From the NCBI GenBank assembly GCA_000708835.1, contig DF237014.1, positions 62,001 through 126,000 on the forward strand: a stretch of DNA of 64,000 bases. The letters are read 5' to 3'. The position numbers and the translations under genes are program-made. The notes below the pieces were generated by a model that was not told the DNA's origin, ran no database searches, and saw only the letters and a program-made list of their open reading frames with translations. This document shows positions 1-11,014 of this stretch, one piece after another. Position 1 is the stretch's first letter. The number at the start of each line of letters is the position of its first letter. The DNA comes from Klebsormidium nitens (lineage: Eukaryota; Streptophyta; Klebsormidiophyceae; Klebsormidiales; Klebsormidiaceae).

Positions 1-850
1 CTTTCGATGAGGAGCCAGCTGGAGCAACTTCGAAGTGCTGATATCGAAGTGTATGGAAGAGAAGGTGCCCTCGCCAGCGCTAAGAGAATTGTTATTAGTT
101 GAAGACTAGGGAACCACTGGCAGATCACTCTGTTTCTTTAATGCGGCACTTGATAGTGTGCAGCCTTCCTTTAACTCTGTCCCTGCGAATTGTGAGCCAT
201 GATCTGCCCAGACAATTTCCTATCCACCAGATTGTCTGACATCCAGATGCCGATGATCATGAGCTCCCACAAGCACCATCTCATTAGACACACCACCCCG
301 AACCATCACGACAGAACTAGGTAAATGCTGGAGCACCAAGACTCAGAGGCTGTCTTTCGGTTGAGGTTGGCCAATGGACGCCCCACAGTTTCAGGACTCG
401 GTCAGTTTGTCGTTGGGCGTTTTGCCCACAGATCCTGGTGTGCGCCCCCATTGTCGAGCTATGAAGTCAGGCAGCTGACCCGCGAACTGCGCTCAGACCT
501 CAGTTCAACTTGTGTCAGGCCAGGCTGCAGGAGGCTGAGGGAGCCCCCTGCGAAGGGCGAAACCTTCGGGGAGGGGTCGACCAAACCGAATTGTCGATGG
601 CGGAGATCTACCTACCACCGGTGGGTGGTACCCGGTCGATCCCTACTCGGCAGAGGATCTCCAGTGTCGCACAGTGTCCACCATCCAGTCACATCCAGTG
701 CATGCACATCGCGCATTTGCCCCGACGTACACCTGCGACCTACCGGTACTTTGAGGTTGTGCGGTTGGATCACCCCGAGCTCTTAGTCGGTCGACCGTCG
801 ATCGATCGACCGGGCGTCTTGCGAACATTAGAGGTCATGATTGACCGTCC
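1..850. other. Non-coding 5' flank, no gene seen
   Basis: I see no exon with a coherent family match or a good splice context on either strand. The open frames here are short, overlap each other and have no recognisable protein content. The stretch precedes the palindromic element at 851-1203. Confidence 0.5.
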
Positions 851-1203
851 CCAGGGGCCTATGCACACACAAAGTTGGGTCTCGGTGCCGATTTTGGGGC
901 TCCAAAGCCAATTTCACAGGACCGGAACCCGGCCACTTGGAACCCGGCAACCCGCTATGCACACAGGCAACTCGACAACCTGTTTTCTACGACACAAGAA
1001 CCCGATTGTATTATTCGGAACCCGGCCGTAGGGCCGGGTTCCGAATTTTGGCAAATTCGAGGAACCAGGTTGCGATCGAGAACCCGGAACCCAACTCCTG
1101 TGTGCACAGCCGTTCCTCGGCACCGGGTTGCAAATTGAAGCACCAGGTTCCCAATTTGCCTGGGGAACCCGGAACCCAAACCTCTGTGTGCATAGGCCCC
1201 AGC
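851..1203. repeat. Palindromic foldback / MITE-like element
   Basis: The left end (about 853-880) carries GGGGCCTATGCACACA followed by a GTTGGGT-like stretch. The right end (about 1172-1202) carries the reverse complement, ending TGTGTGCATAGGCCCC. Between them, AACCCGG motifs recur many times in both orientations, a further CTATGCACACAGG copy lies near 955, and a perfect hairpin around 1021-1040 pairs AACCCGGCC with GGCCGGGTT. No transposase is encoded. The structure fits a non-autonomous foldback or MITE element. I did not establish a target-site duplication. Confidence 0.55.
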
Positions 1204-1361
1204 TGTCACTGTCGCAAAATGTACAAAGATGACGAGAAAAGTTTGGGAGAATTTTGTTCGGACGGTACCGGGCGCACAATGGCTGCGGATGGTACCAACC
1301 GTCACTTCGCGTGCGGTACCCATCTTTGCCAAGCGCAGACGCAACCGGGCACTATGACTGA

Positions 1362-1502
1362 CCTTAGGGTTAAGTCACAAAGCAGTGATGGTATGTTAGG
1401 GTTACGCCACTACCTGTGACGGTTTGTTAGGGTCGCGTCCCTTCCCTGTGAATGCTCTCCGATTAGGGTTCCCACTAACGGCTAAGCCACTGACCTTAGG
1501 GT
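1362..1502. promoter_or_regulatory. Periodic TTAGGG (telo-box-like) array upstream of rsmI
   Basis: Five TTAGGG hexamers lie near 1364, 1395, 1427, 1463 and 1496, about 31-36 bp apart. The last one reads TTAGGGTTTT, the complement of the plant telo box AAACCCTAA. Telo boxes are known in plant promoters of ribosome and translation genes, which would suit the downstream rRNA methyltransferase gene. The array could also be a decayed minisatellite. It is too imperfect and too short to be a telomere. Confidence 0.4.
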
Positions 1503-1619
1503 TTTCGTGCGGTTTGGTGTTAGCCGAGCACTTTATCGGCGTCCACCGAAGGCGTCCGTGTCCGATTCTCCCAAGTTTTATTCGTGCCTCTTGCCTGTCT
1601 GTCACTTGACACCCAGCGG

Positions 1620-1840
1620 CCAGCCGCGCTGAGCCGGAGGGCACGCGGCCGGCTTTTATGTGGGCCGCCGCGAGCAAGCCGCGGCCCGGGCGGCAGCGGC
1701 GCGCTGCGCGCGGCGCGGGCGGCCGCGACCGTGGTAATAGGCGGCCGCCCGGCGGCAAATCAAAACCTCGGCTAAAGCCGCGGGTTTTGTAACTATTGAG
1801 CGAACTCCTCAGCGCGGCGGCTGATGTCGCGGCCGCCATG
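1620..1840. promoter_or_regulatory. GC-rich 5' region of rsmI with inverted GCGGCCGC motifs
   Basis: This block is far richer in G+C than its surroundings, especially 1620-1760. GGCGGCCGCGAC near 1717 is mirrored by GTCGCGGCCGCC near 1828, so the two could form a stem. It lies 110-330 bp upstream of the chosen rsmI ATG and probably contains the promoter and 5' leader. No TATA box is obvious. Confidence 0.35.
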
Positions 1841-1949
1841 CGGCTGCTAAGTTTCTGCTACTTGACCATTCATTTGCAGCATTGGGGCCGGGCTCTGAAT
1901 CCGAGACAGAGCTTTTGAAAGCTTCGTGGCGCTGTTAGGAGTTTTTGAA

Positions 1950-4900
1950 ATGGCAGGAAGGCAACTAGCTTTGGGCTCTATTCAGCACTCTTTGCAGGGC
2001 TTGAACATAAGGTTTAGGGGTGGCGTTTGCCACCAGCGGATTCATCAATGCCCCCAGCGTCCAGCTGCCCCAAGAGAGAGGCACAGAGGTCACAATGCAC
2101 ATGCCGACTATGAAGCGCTCCGAGCAAGTCCTCTTCAGCATCAGGTGACCAGAATCTTGGAAGTATGCTCAAAAAGTTCAAGCCTTGGCCGACTCCAGCG
2201 ATACACAACCAACCGATTTGCGACATGTTCCTCCATGAGCCATGCAAGCGCGCGACACTCCTTACCTTCCATAAGTATGTCAAGTACTGCGCCAGATATT
2301 GTCGAGACAGCGGCTTCAGGTGGCGTTAGTGAAAGCCCTGACATGTCAACTGACAGCAGCGCTGGAGAACTCTACTCATCATTCAATTTTCATAAGGACA
2401 AAGGTGGCAGCCCGCCTTCATTGCAGCAGGGAGCATTGTACCTTGTTGGAACTCCGATAGGCAATCTGGAGGACATCTCATTCAGGTTAGTCTCTGCATC
2501 TTCAGTAATTGGATGGTCACCCTTGGTTATATTGGATGGTTTGTCTTACTCACAGTGCATAGTGGTGGTATGATTGTAGCAGCTGTGTTCGGGCCAGTTC
2601 CAGAAGTCCTTCCATCACAACTTCCAACCTGCAAAATCAGGGACCGACTTTCTCGTGGCTGGAGGGGACAAGTGCCCCACCCAAGGTGGTCAGAGCTACG
2701 TCCGTAAGGTCTGCTTGGGGAACTGCGTATGGTGTCTTGCCACCATACTCGCTTCAATCCTGCTACTGCAAACCATACTCGCTTGAATCCTGCTACTGCA
2801 AACCTGCGCGGATTCCGAAGTAGCCAAAGGAGAAGAGCTATTTTCCCCATGAGTTGCTCATGCCCTCTTGATGGGCACTCAAGTGGATCAAAGCTCAGAT
2901 TCAGAATGTTCTTTGATATCGAGCCCTCTATACGGAGAAGTTTCAAAACCATGAATTTACAGTAGTGTTTGGTCAAGGGCCGCTGTGGAAGCCCCAACTC
3001 TTCTGCGTCCAAGCGCGACCGAAGGCCTTGGTGAACTATAGCCTGTATGAGCTTCCAAATGTCTGTCTTTGTTGGTTGTAGGGCCTTACGTGTGCTTAGC
3101 TTGGCTGATGTCATCCTGGCGGAGGACACACGGCGGTCAAGCAAACTGCTGAGCTACTTCGAAATCAGAACACCGATGATTAGTTTCCATCTGCACAACG
3201 AGCAGTCTAGAGAGGGGGAGGTGCTGCAAAAGCTGCGCGCGGGCAAAGTGGTGGCGGTGGTCTCGGACGCAGGTGTGTGTCGTTAGCACCCAATTGCACA
3301 CTTCCCCCTCCGAATGAAGAGCCATCCCAATCCCCTGCAGGGATAGGCTCTGCGGTGAAAGCTTTCCCATTCCTTCAGAGATTATGGACAGATTCGTTTT
3401 TCTACCATTCCTTGGATCCTCGGGTAGCGGGGGTGAGGCTAAACAAGAAACGAGGGGGGTGAAAGCTTTTCATATTGCAACCAGTCCCTTTACATCAGAA
3501 GATCAACGTGGATTACGCTTGTTGCTCAGGCTTAGGCCAGAAGTGTTTAAGCAAGAACTTAGGAGAAAGGAGAATCTTAGGAGAAAGGAGAATCAGTTCC
3601 TATCAATAAGATGATCGTTTTTGTGTTTTCCCCCAACAAATTATCAATGCCATCGAATAGAAGCCTACTTAGTCTCTGATCGATGTTCTTTGACCGTCAC
3701 AGGTATGCCAGGCATCAGCGATCCAGGGATGGAATTGGTGAGAGCATGCTAGTGTTGAACAGAATTGCGCTTGGCTTGCAGCAAGTCTTATTGGGCAGCG
3801 AAACGCGTTGGGTTTGATTGGAGATTGGAAATCATTGCTGTGAAAGGTAAGGTTTGTGCAGTATTTGGACAGGAGATATCCTAGTAAATTATGTTAAAAG
3901 CTGCAACATTAGGGCGCACACCTCACATTTTCGCTGCGCAGGTGGAGGCTTGTGTGGGAGCCAAGATTCCTGTAATCCCCATTCCTGGCCCATCAGCCGT
4001 TATCACGGCCTTGGTGGCCTCAGGACTGCCAACATACGAGTTCACTTTCCGTGAGTCAGGTCACCCTGCTTTGCCATCCCTCCTGGAAGCCTTACGAAAT
4101 CTCGTGTTCCATCTAGTTCATGATTGCTCTCTGCTCGATTCTACCATGCCCTGTATATTCGACAATCATCTTTCACTGATTGTGATTGTGTGAGGTTCAG
4201 ATAAGTCGACCTAGCCGTTTCCTGGCTTCGGGTTGAACTGATGACGCTGCAGCACACGTGATGAGAGCAGCTCGTTCATGTGTCGAGAAACTCAGGGGCC
4301 GGTTACCTTGAGCTGACTGCCTACTTGAGCATGCTTCTGAGAAATAAAAACGTTTGCAGTTGAGAAGGCTAGGTAGGCCTACACTGCAAGAACTCTCACT
4401 TTGTCCAAGACGGAATTCGGATCCGAGGTCCGAGTGAATAGGATCCAGAGCCCGAGCTCTTTCTCCGTGCAGTCGGTTTTCTGCCGCCCGATAAAGCTGC
4501 GAGGAGAAAACGCTTGGCGTCCATGAAGGATAGCAAGCCCACCCAGGTCATGTTTGTTGGGCCCCACAAACTAGCCGCATGCTTAGCAGATGCTGCTGAC
4601 GTCATCGGCCCAGAGCGCCGGTGTGTTGTTGCAAGGTGAGAAGACAGGTTCTCGGTTAAGTTGTGGACTTCGACTGAGCCCCTCTAGCTAAACCTTAGAA
4701 AGCGCCCGTTGTAGGATATTCACAATCAGCCAGTGTCTTTCACTAGACGTGTATTGCCAGAATCGCTATGGGAGTCCCGCAGAGGAGTCGCGCAGAGGAG
4801 TTTCAACCGTTTTGCTTTCCGTGTTTCGTGGACACTTGACTGGCGGGAAACAAGGTCAAGTAAGGCGGACTGGTTTGCTGAGCCACCTGTCGAGGGTGGC

Positions 4901-5834
4901 AAAACCCGGATTGTCGGTGACGCTAGAAAAACGCGGAAACTCTGGTCGTTGTGGGATGCCGGACGCTTCGGGAAGAATGGAAACAACCGACGACGCTGCC
5001 GAGCCTGAAAACCAGATTTGATTTAAGACCCGTAATCGGACTCGCAACCGCTCTTCGTTTCAGGCTTGCCTTTCAGAGCCGACCCTTTTCTAAGATCGGC
5101 GTCTCGACAAGCGGGATTGGCGTCGAGGAGTGCCTGCGGGCCGAGTCGGCCCATGTCTGGCTCAAGCTGTCTATGTCTGTCAGCTGACGTAATATTGCTG
5201 CTCCTGCTGACAGGGAGATGACGAAGGTGTTCGAGGAGTTCTATCGAGGACCCCTCGGCGAGGCAGCAGCCGCCTTCAGATCGCCAGACCCGGGAGAGGC
5301 ACCCCAGGCGGTAAAGAGGAAAAGACCCGAAGCAGTCGTCCGTGGGGAAGTGACGCTTCTCATTGAGGGTCATCGGAAGGAACACGAGGAAGAAATCTCG
5401 GAAGATGACATAACTGCCCAACTGCTGGCGCTCAGAGAACGGGGGGCTTCGGTTTCCGACGTGAGGACTTCGCTCCTTACAACCTACTGTGAAAACCCTT
5501 TCGTGGGGGCTCGTCATTTGGTGGCTCGTTCTTCAGAGCGTTTCAATCGGGAAGCTGTGCTTTGTGTTCGCTTTACGAGCTAGACCTGTGAGTTCTCGGA
5601 TTGAATGCTTTGATAGCAAGCCCGGGGCGATACTGAAAAAACGTTGTTCCTGGCTGACGTCAAGGATACTGTTTTACAGCAAGATGAGGCTCGTTGATGC
5701 GTTTCCCTCGTGTACCATCTAATGGAATTCCATTGTGCTCCTATGTGTAGGCCACACGCGAGATTGTCGAAGCTTCAGGTTTGCGCAAGAAGAAGATCTA
5801 CAGGTTGGCGCTCGATCTCTGGAAAGACGACTGA
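1950..5834 (+). CDS. rsmI: Organellar 16S rRNA (cytidine-2'-O)-methyltransferase, RsmI family
   Basis: Seven exons (1950-2485, 3082-3272, 3703-3737, 3942-4050, 4473-4635, 5214-5460, 5751-5834) keep phase and give 454 residues. RsmI uses S-adenosylmethionine to 2'-O-methylate a cytidine of small-subunit rRNA. Visible family signatures of the tetrapyrrole-methylase fold are LYLVGTPIGNLEDIS, ILAEDTRRSSKLL, VVSDAGMPGISDPG, PVIPIPGPSAVITAL, then GFLP, VMFVGPHKLA, CVVAREMTKVFEEFYRGPL and GEVTLLIEG. The C-terminus is a small helical segment ending KKKIYRLALDLWKDD. About 165 residues precede the catalytic domain, and the first part is basic and Ser-rich, consistent with a plastid or mitochondrial transit peptide; a bacterial RsmI lacks this. 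The ATG at 1950 is the first in the open exon. The short 35-nt exon 3 encodes the conserved GMPGISDPGMEL segment. The identification is secure; the target organelle is inferred. Confidence 0.93.
2742..2801 (+). repeat. 30-bp tandem duplication in rsmI intron 1
   Basis: A 30-bp unit starting ACCATACTCGCTT is repeated head to tail twice with one base difference. It lies wholly in the first rsmI intron and has no evident coding role. Confidence 0.8.
3558..3593 (+). repeat. 18-bp tandem duplication in rsmI intron 2
   Basis: The unit CTTAGGAGAAAGGAGAAT occurs twice in tandem. It is purine-rich and sits in intron 2 of rsmI. Confidence 0.8.
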
Positions 5835-7214
5835 TATTGAGAGAGAATTTCGGTACGTACGACAGCGAAAAACATGGTTAAAGTGCTGCTTCTCGAAGAA
5901 GAGCAATACTCGGAAGCTTAGGAACCTCGATGGAAGCCCGGCCCTAAGTCAAGGCCTTTGATCTGCGATTCCGTTGAAAGTCATCTGGCCGTGCTTATAA
6001 TGTATCTAACTGAAGCCTGCTGCGTGGCATGCTACGTTTGTGAGTTCCAAATTGAACTTGATATATCAGGCATATTATACGTTTCACGGCCCTAATGTGG
6101 GTGCTCGCCTTTCTCGATTTTGGCCCAAGTACTGTGCAGTGGCAATCCCGACATGTGCCGTGATCCTTCCATCACTCTTGTTGTGGCGCTATAAAGGATT
6201 CGTTCGAAGAGGTTCGAGGCATCGCTATGTTTGTGTAACTGCATATGCAACAAAGATTGTATGACGGCGAACCCCTACTTCGTATTGCGTAAATAGTTTA
6301 CCTGACAGATGAGCAAAGCGTTGATGCCCGCAGCCAGACCGCCTATAGCATCATATCACATATGGATCCGCGGCGTAGCTGCAGAGGAATGTCTCATAGT
6401 TTTCGATATGAGAAAGTTCTAGTCACCATATGCATTTGCTCACATTATTAATCAAGATATCTCTTCATGGATCCCGGAGTCCGCAGGCATGCGGCAAGGA
6501 ATTAACGGATAGGTATGCTGGCATTATAAGCTTTGGGCGGCCGTGCGTATAAGAGGGACGTGACTGCATGCGGGCGCATGCTACGTTCACTCACTGAGAT
6601 GATCACATGCACCGGAACATACACTTGCATGAAAGCGAACCAGCAGCACAAGCCATGATAAACTGCAGTTGCAAGAGGCCATAATGCAGCGCATTTTCCC
6701 CTTGCAATTGTCCACTTGCAGTTGCGGGATGAAGACATGGCTCGCCGAGCCGAATAAGCTCGCCTCTTGCGTGTGAGCTCCAGGGCCGCGCACAGTTTAC
6801 ATGGATTTGTAAGGCCCAACTCTGGTACGGTGCGAAGCCTTTCGGCTCGCTGCCGCGCATTGAAATGCCAGCATGCCTAGGATATGGGAGTCACGTTGTT
6901 CAAGACTGCGGACTCCGATGACAGCCTACTGTCAGTGTAGGTGGTAATAGTCGCAAATTACTGCATATGGCAGGACTCGCGTACTTCGATACACCGCGAA
7001 GCTTCATGAAGCTCAAAGCCAAGCTTGAAGTGAACAGTACCTCTATGTGATTCAAAAAAGCCTTTGAACGAGCACCTGATGTGCGATGATGGATCCAGAA
7101 GGCAAGTCTATCAGATGCAACATGTATTGAGTGGATGTCGCCTAGTGCTAATGCATTCAGCACTCACTCTCGAGATACGAGTTCCAGATTTGTTGAGGTC
7201 AGTTTCACCGACCT
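5835..7214. other. Convergent intergenic region, nothing recognised
   Basis: This 1.4 kb separates the 3' ends of rsmI (+) and the coiled-coil gene (-). It should hold both 3' UTRs and polyadenylation sites. I found no tRNA-like fold, repeat or convincing exon. Confidence 0.5.
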
Positions 7215-9750
7215 CTACCTTTTGCGAACCCTCATGACCCGAGCCCTACCTATGTTTTCGATAAGAATCGCCTGAGGAATCGGCCTCTTTCTGCAACCAG
7301 AATCTTGAAGGTTATCCTGGGTTGAGTTCTTTGTGCCGGTTGAAACTTTCTGCCTCTCGTTCAAAAGCTCAGATTTAGGCTCTTCGTTCTGCTCTTTCCC
7401 GACTTCGACACATTTCTCTTTCTCCGAGGACTGAGCTTCCAATCCTTCAGCTCTCGATCCGCCTGGTAGATTGTCGTCAACTGCGTCCACCCCGGACGTT
7501 TGCGTAGCCATCTCGACCGTCTCGTTGTGGTCTGAAAGTTTCTTTCGAATGCCGTCTTTGAAGAGTTGTGCTAGGTCCTCATCGACCTCCGCTTTTTCCT
7601 TCACCCACGGCCTTACAACCGGCATAGAAGGCTCCGCATTGATGAGCGGTTGTTCTTTGGAGTACTTTTGGGTTTGGTGTGACTCTTTCGTCTCAACATC
7701 CCAGTGAACGTGTACTGAACGGCTAGTCTTTTCTGCCAAAGGATTTTCTTTCAACGCCGATTTCAGATGAATTGCTTTTGTGGGATTTGGGAAGGTCTCA
7801 GGCGCTTCCTCCTGCCTTTCCAGCTCGTCCTCCCATAGTTCCGTTGACATTTTGGACCTTCTACTGTTTTTCAGGAGAGAGGCTGGACCGGTGTGGTTGT
7901 TTTGGTGGTGAAGCTCTGAACCACCCATCGTGACATGGACGGCACGGATAGAGTCTTTTGGAATCTTGTTGGCCTGAGAAGCTGTTGGCCGTAAGCTCGC
8001 CTTATTATGCGGAGGAAGACCGGCTTCGAAAGACTGCGAAAAGAGAAAATGATTGCTTTCAGCACACTTAACTTAGTGGAAGAAGATAAGAATCTGCGTA
8101 GGTCGTCCCCTTCATTGAGAGTTAATCATCTGCGTTAGTCCCTACATCAGCTGTTACTTAAACCGTACCTTCGCAACTATGGACGCCGTGTCCGGATGGT
8201 GGATGTTGGTTCTGAGCATTCCAGCCACTTCTTCGCGGAGGGCCTTGAAGAAGCTCTTCGTCCGCACTGCAAATCGCTGCTGAGATGTCATGCTCAGTGC
8301 GTACATCAGCACTTCGGAATTTGTTATGCGTCAAAGCGTTGGCCGCATCCTATCAGCACTATTGACGCTTGGAGGTACGGACAAGGAAAAGAACCTCAGC
8401 AGGCGACTTTTGCCTACCTTGCTCCTTCAGGACTACCCTTAGAACGCTTCGTACATCTTTGTTTTCTTCCTGTATGTTTTTGAGATCTTCTTGCAACCGT
8501 TGGCTGTCCTCATCGTAATGCCTGTCTCCTTCTTCGATAAGCCATTGAGCTCCTTTCATACGTCTTGCTTGATCTGGACGGTAACGTAAGACAGAGCGTC
8601 GGATAGTGGAAACGAGAGACAAATTAAAGGAGGGAAGTATGCATTTTCGGCATTTGGATCAGTGCTTTACAACGTGGCAGACACCAGAGTCTAACAGATT
8701 TTCAGGGATATAATATTCATCAAAGCCTTGAGTTGGCCTGCAAAACCCACCTTCAAGCTGTTTTTGCATGTCAGAAACTTTGCGATCAACGGACGAAGCG
8801 ACAGCTGACAGCTTAAACTCCCTGCAAAGGTATCGAATTCAAGATGAACCACGAAAACAAATGATTAGCCACTGGCAAATTCTTCCAGAAGGAAGGTTAT
8901 AACTCACTGCAGGCCTGTCAAGGTTTGAATTGAACTGTTCTTTAGCAAAGCTAGCATAATTCATAGGATCATGAGTGTCTTAGCGAACTCACATCTTGTC
9001 CTCGATGCGCCGTTCGAGGGCGGCGGACTGATCTTGCAAGCTTTTGGTCACCAGACCGACTGCTTCGTGAAACCTGACTTCATCCTTGCTCTTTGCCTGC
9101 TTCTGAATCTTTTTGATCGCCTCAGTGATTGCTTCGACATCGCTGCAACATGCACAGGTCCAGAAGGTCAGATCTTGAAAAAACCCGGACAAAGAAGCAT
9201 CTGGCTCTTCATCGAAACACTCAGGAAATGCTCAAGTTTCTCGGATGTTTGCAGAATGCATAATACAGTATGTACCCACCTGCAGATGTCGAAAGTCTGA
9301 TCTTCTGCACGTTGTTGATCACCTGCAAGTCGGAGTGGAGCTCAGTGACATGTGTAGCCTACAAGACCAGATTGGAGACCTAACGTACCTAAACCGACTC
9401 AAAAGCCATTGAAAGAAGTTTCCTATGGTAGATCTTCACACACGCTCTTGCACCTGAAGACAAGCAAGAACTTAAGTCGAGTTACCTGGTACACTCTTGT
9501 GGCTGCGTCTATCCATCACGTACTTCTTTTGCTCCTCCTTTTCATTTTCGCTCACAGGATTTTCTGGTGTCTCTTCTCCGTCCAATTGTTGCCTGCGTGA
9601 ATGGCGTGGTGACTGCCTGTCTGCCTCTTCATGATTGCTTTCGTTGTCTTCCATCAAGACATCTTTGCCTTCCATCGCTTTTAGAAGTCTGTGCCGCCGT
9701 GCAACCCTCGAAAATCGTCTATCTATCCGCGCTGCATCAGCTTTCGACAT
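7215..9750 (-). CDS. Unrecognised 533-residue coiled-coil protein
   Basis: Seven exons on the minus strand (9750-9486, 9322-9280, 9142-8993, 8821-8751, 8573-8418, 8266-8169, 8033-7215) join in phase to about 533 residues. The N-terminus is basic (MSKADAARIDRRFSRVARRH) and is followed by an acidic, Ser/Glu-rich stretch. The middle (roughly residues 105-265) is charged and helical, with heptad-like spacing and runs such as EAITEAIKKIQKQ and RLQEDLKNIQEENKDV; I read this as a coiled coil. The last 272 residues form one large exon that is hydrophilic, Glu/Lys-rich and probably disordered, ending with a basic RARVMRVRKR tail. I do not recognise the family. It shares a divergent 5' region with the meiotic-axis gene at 11015, so a meiotic or chromosome role is possible but is only inference. 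One splice border (8573) has an alternative acceptor six bases away. Confidence 0.7.
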
Positions 9751-11014
9751 TGCTACTATCGTCCCCGCTCACTCAATGAGCCAGAAGGTTCGTTCTGGTT
9801 CAGCAGCGGCGTCTCATCCTTATCTGTGTCTTTTAAGTTTTACCATACGTAGCGCTTCGCTTGAAGCAAAGCGCCGGCTACTCTGATAGGCTTTGTCAGT
9901 TTTACATTGAAATGAAAATTTGAGCAGCAGCCGCAGAGGAGGAGTTCATACCAGTGATGAACCTCGCTTTACCATTTTCCAGGCCTAGTTATTCTTTGGC
10001 AAACGACTTGGCAGCTCTGCATAAATTGCAGGAAGGCGACCTGCACGCGTAGATTCAGGGGGCCGAACCTGAAGAAGATGAAGTTGTAAGATGATCGGGC
10101 TCAAGGGCAATGCCGGGCCATGCCAGGCGATGGCATGCGGCCGTGGACGAAACCTTCGAGTCGATCAAAGTGGGACTTGCAGAGCATTCCCAAGATCATA
10201 TCCATGGCCGCGACGTCGTGGCAGTTGAAGGCTTCTTGGTGTAGCGCTGTCCTCAGCTGTACTTGCGTTTCTTTAATCTCAAGAGCTCTCGTTCTCGGTT
10301 CTCATCCAGGAAAAGAAATGAGAGCCCCTCAGCGTTTCCCTAGGCTTCGATGCCCACCCATGCCCACCTGGAACGATACGAAGATAATAGTGCCACGGTT
10401 GGTTATCATATAACATTCATACAGAACTTATGCCCGGGGAAGTGGTAGGGTTAGCTAGGACGTGGTTAGGGTGGGTTCGGTGCGGAGCGCGCAAAATTTT
10501 GGTTGGGGTTTCATAAGCCAGGCCTCTGTACCGGGTGCTTTCGAAAATCTAGTTGATTTGTGTGATACAGAATAGAGTAACGGACTTATTGCAAATATGA
10601 TAGGTACTCGTACTCGTTATTTTAGACCCTGTATGGTCAGCTTAGTCCGTTAAGTTGTGAGCTTTCGAATTCAGGTCAAGCCTGAAGTGTTTAAAAAAAG
10701 AGAACAAGAATCTTAGAAAAATCCAACGCGATCGAGTAGGAAAATGTAACCTCACGAGTTTTGAGAGCATTTTAGATCCCCGCAACGCATTCCTAGTGCA
10801 ACGCAGTTGACTGAGGTACGAAATGAAAGCTTCAGTGCCAGAACGTCCCCCGCGAGGATGTGCTTTCCTCTTGTTTAGAACTAGAACAAAAAAGTAATCA
10901 GGGCCCGCTTGGATTCTGGCTTGACAAGCCGCGCAAGCGAGGAGATAGCAGCAAACTTGGCATACTACATCTTGACAAGCCACGGTAACGGGAACGATCA
11001 GAAAGAGCGGCCCG
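9751..11014. promoter_or_regulatory. Divergent 5' region between the coiled-coil and axis-protein genes
   Basis: This 1.26 kb separates two divergently transcribed genes and must contain both promoters. TAGGGTTAG and GGTTAGGGT occur near 10447-10472, resembling the TTAGGG elements upstream of rsmI. Short open frames here lack splice context or family resemblance. I see no RNA gene. Confidence 0.4.

Noticed and set aside
873-1419. Overlapping short frames on both strands as genes
   Set aside because: They all lie in or beside the inverted-repeat element and reflect its AACCCGG repeats.
1362-1502. Telomere or interstitial telomeric sequence
   Set aside because: The TTAGGG units are about 33 bp apart and not contiguous; they are better read as spaced telo-box-like elements.
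7215-9750. Assignment of the coiled-coil protein to PRD2/MPS1, ASY4 or shugoshin
   Set aside because: Size and coiled-coil content would allow it, but no motif I know from these families is visible, so naming it would be a guess.
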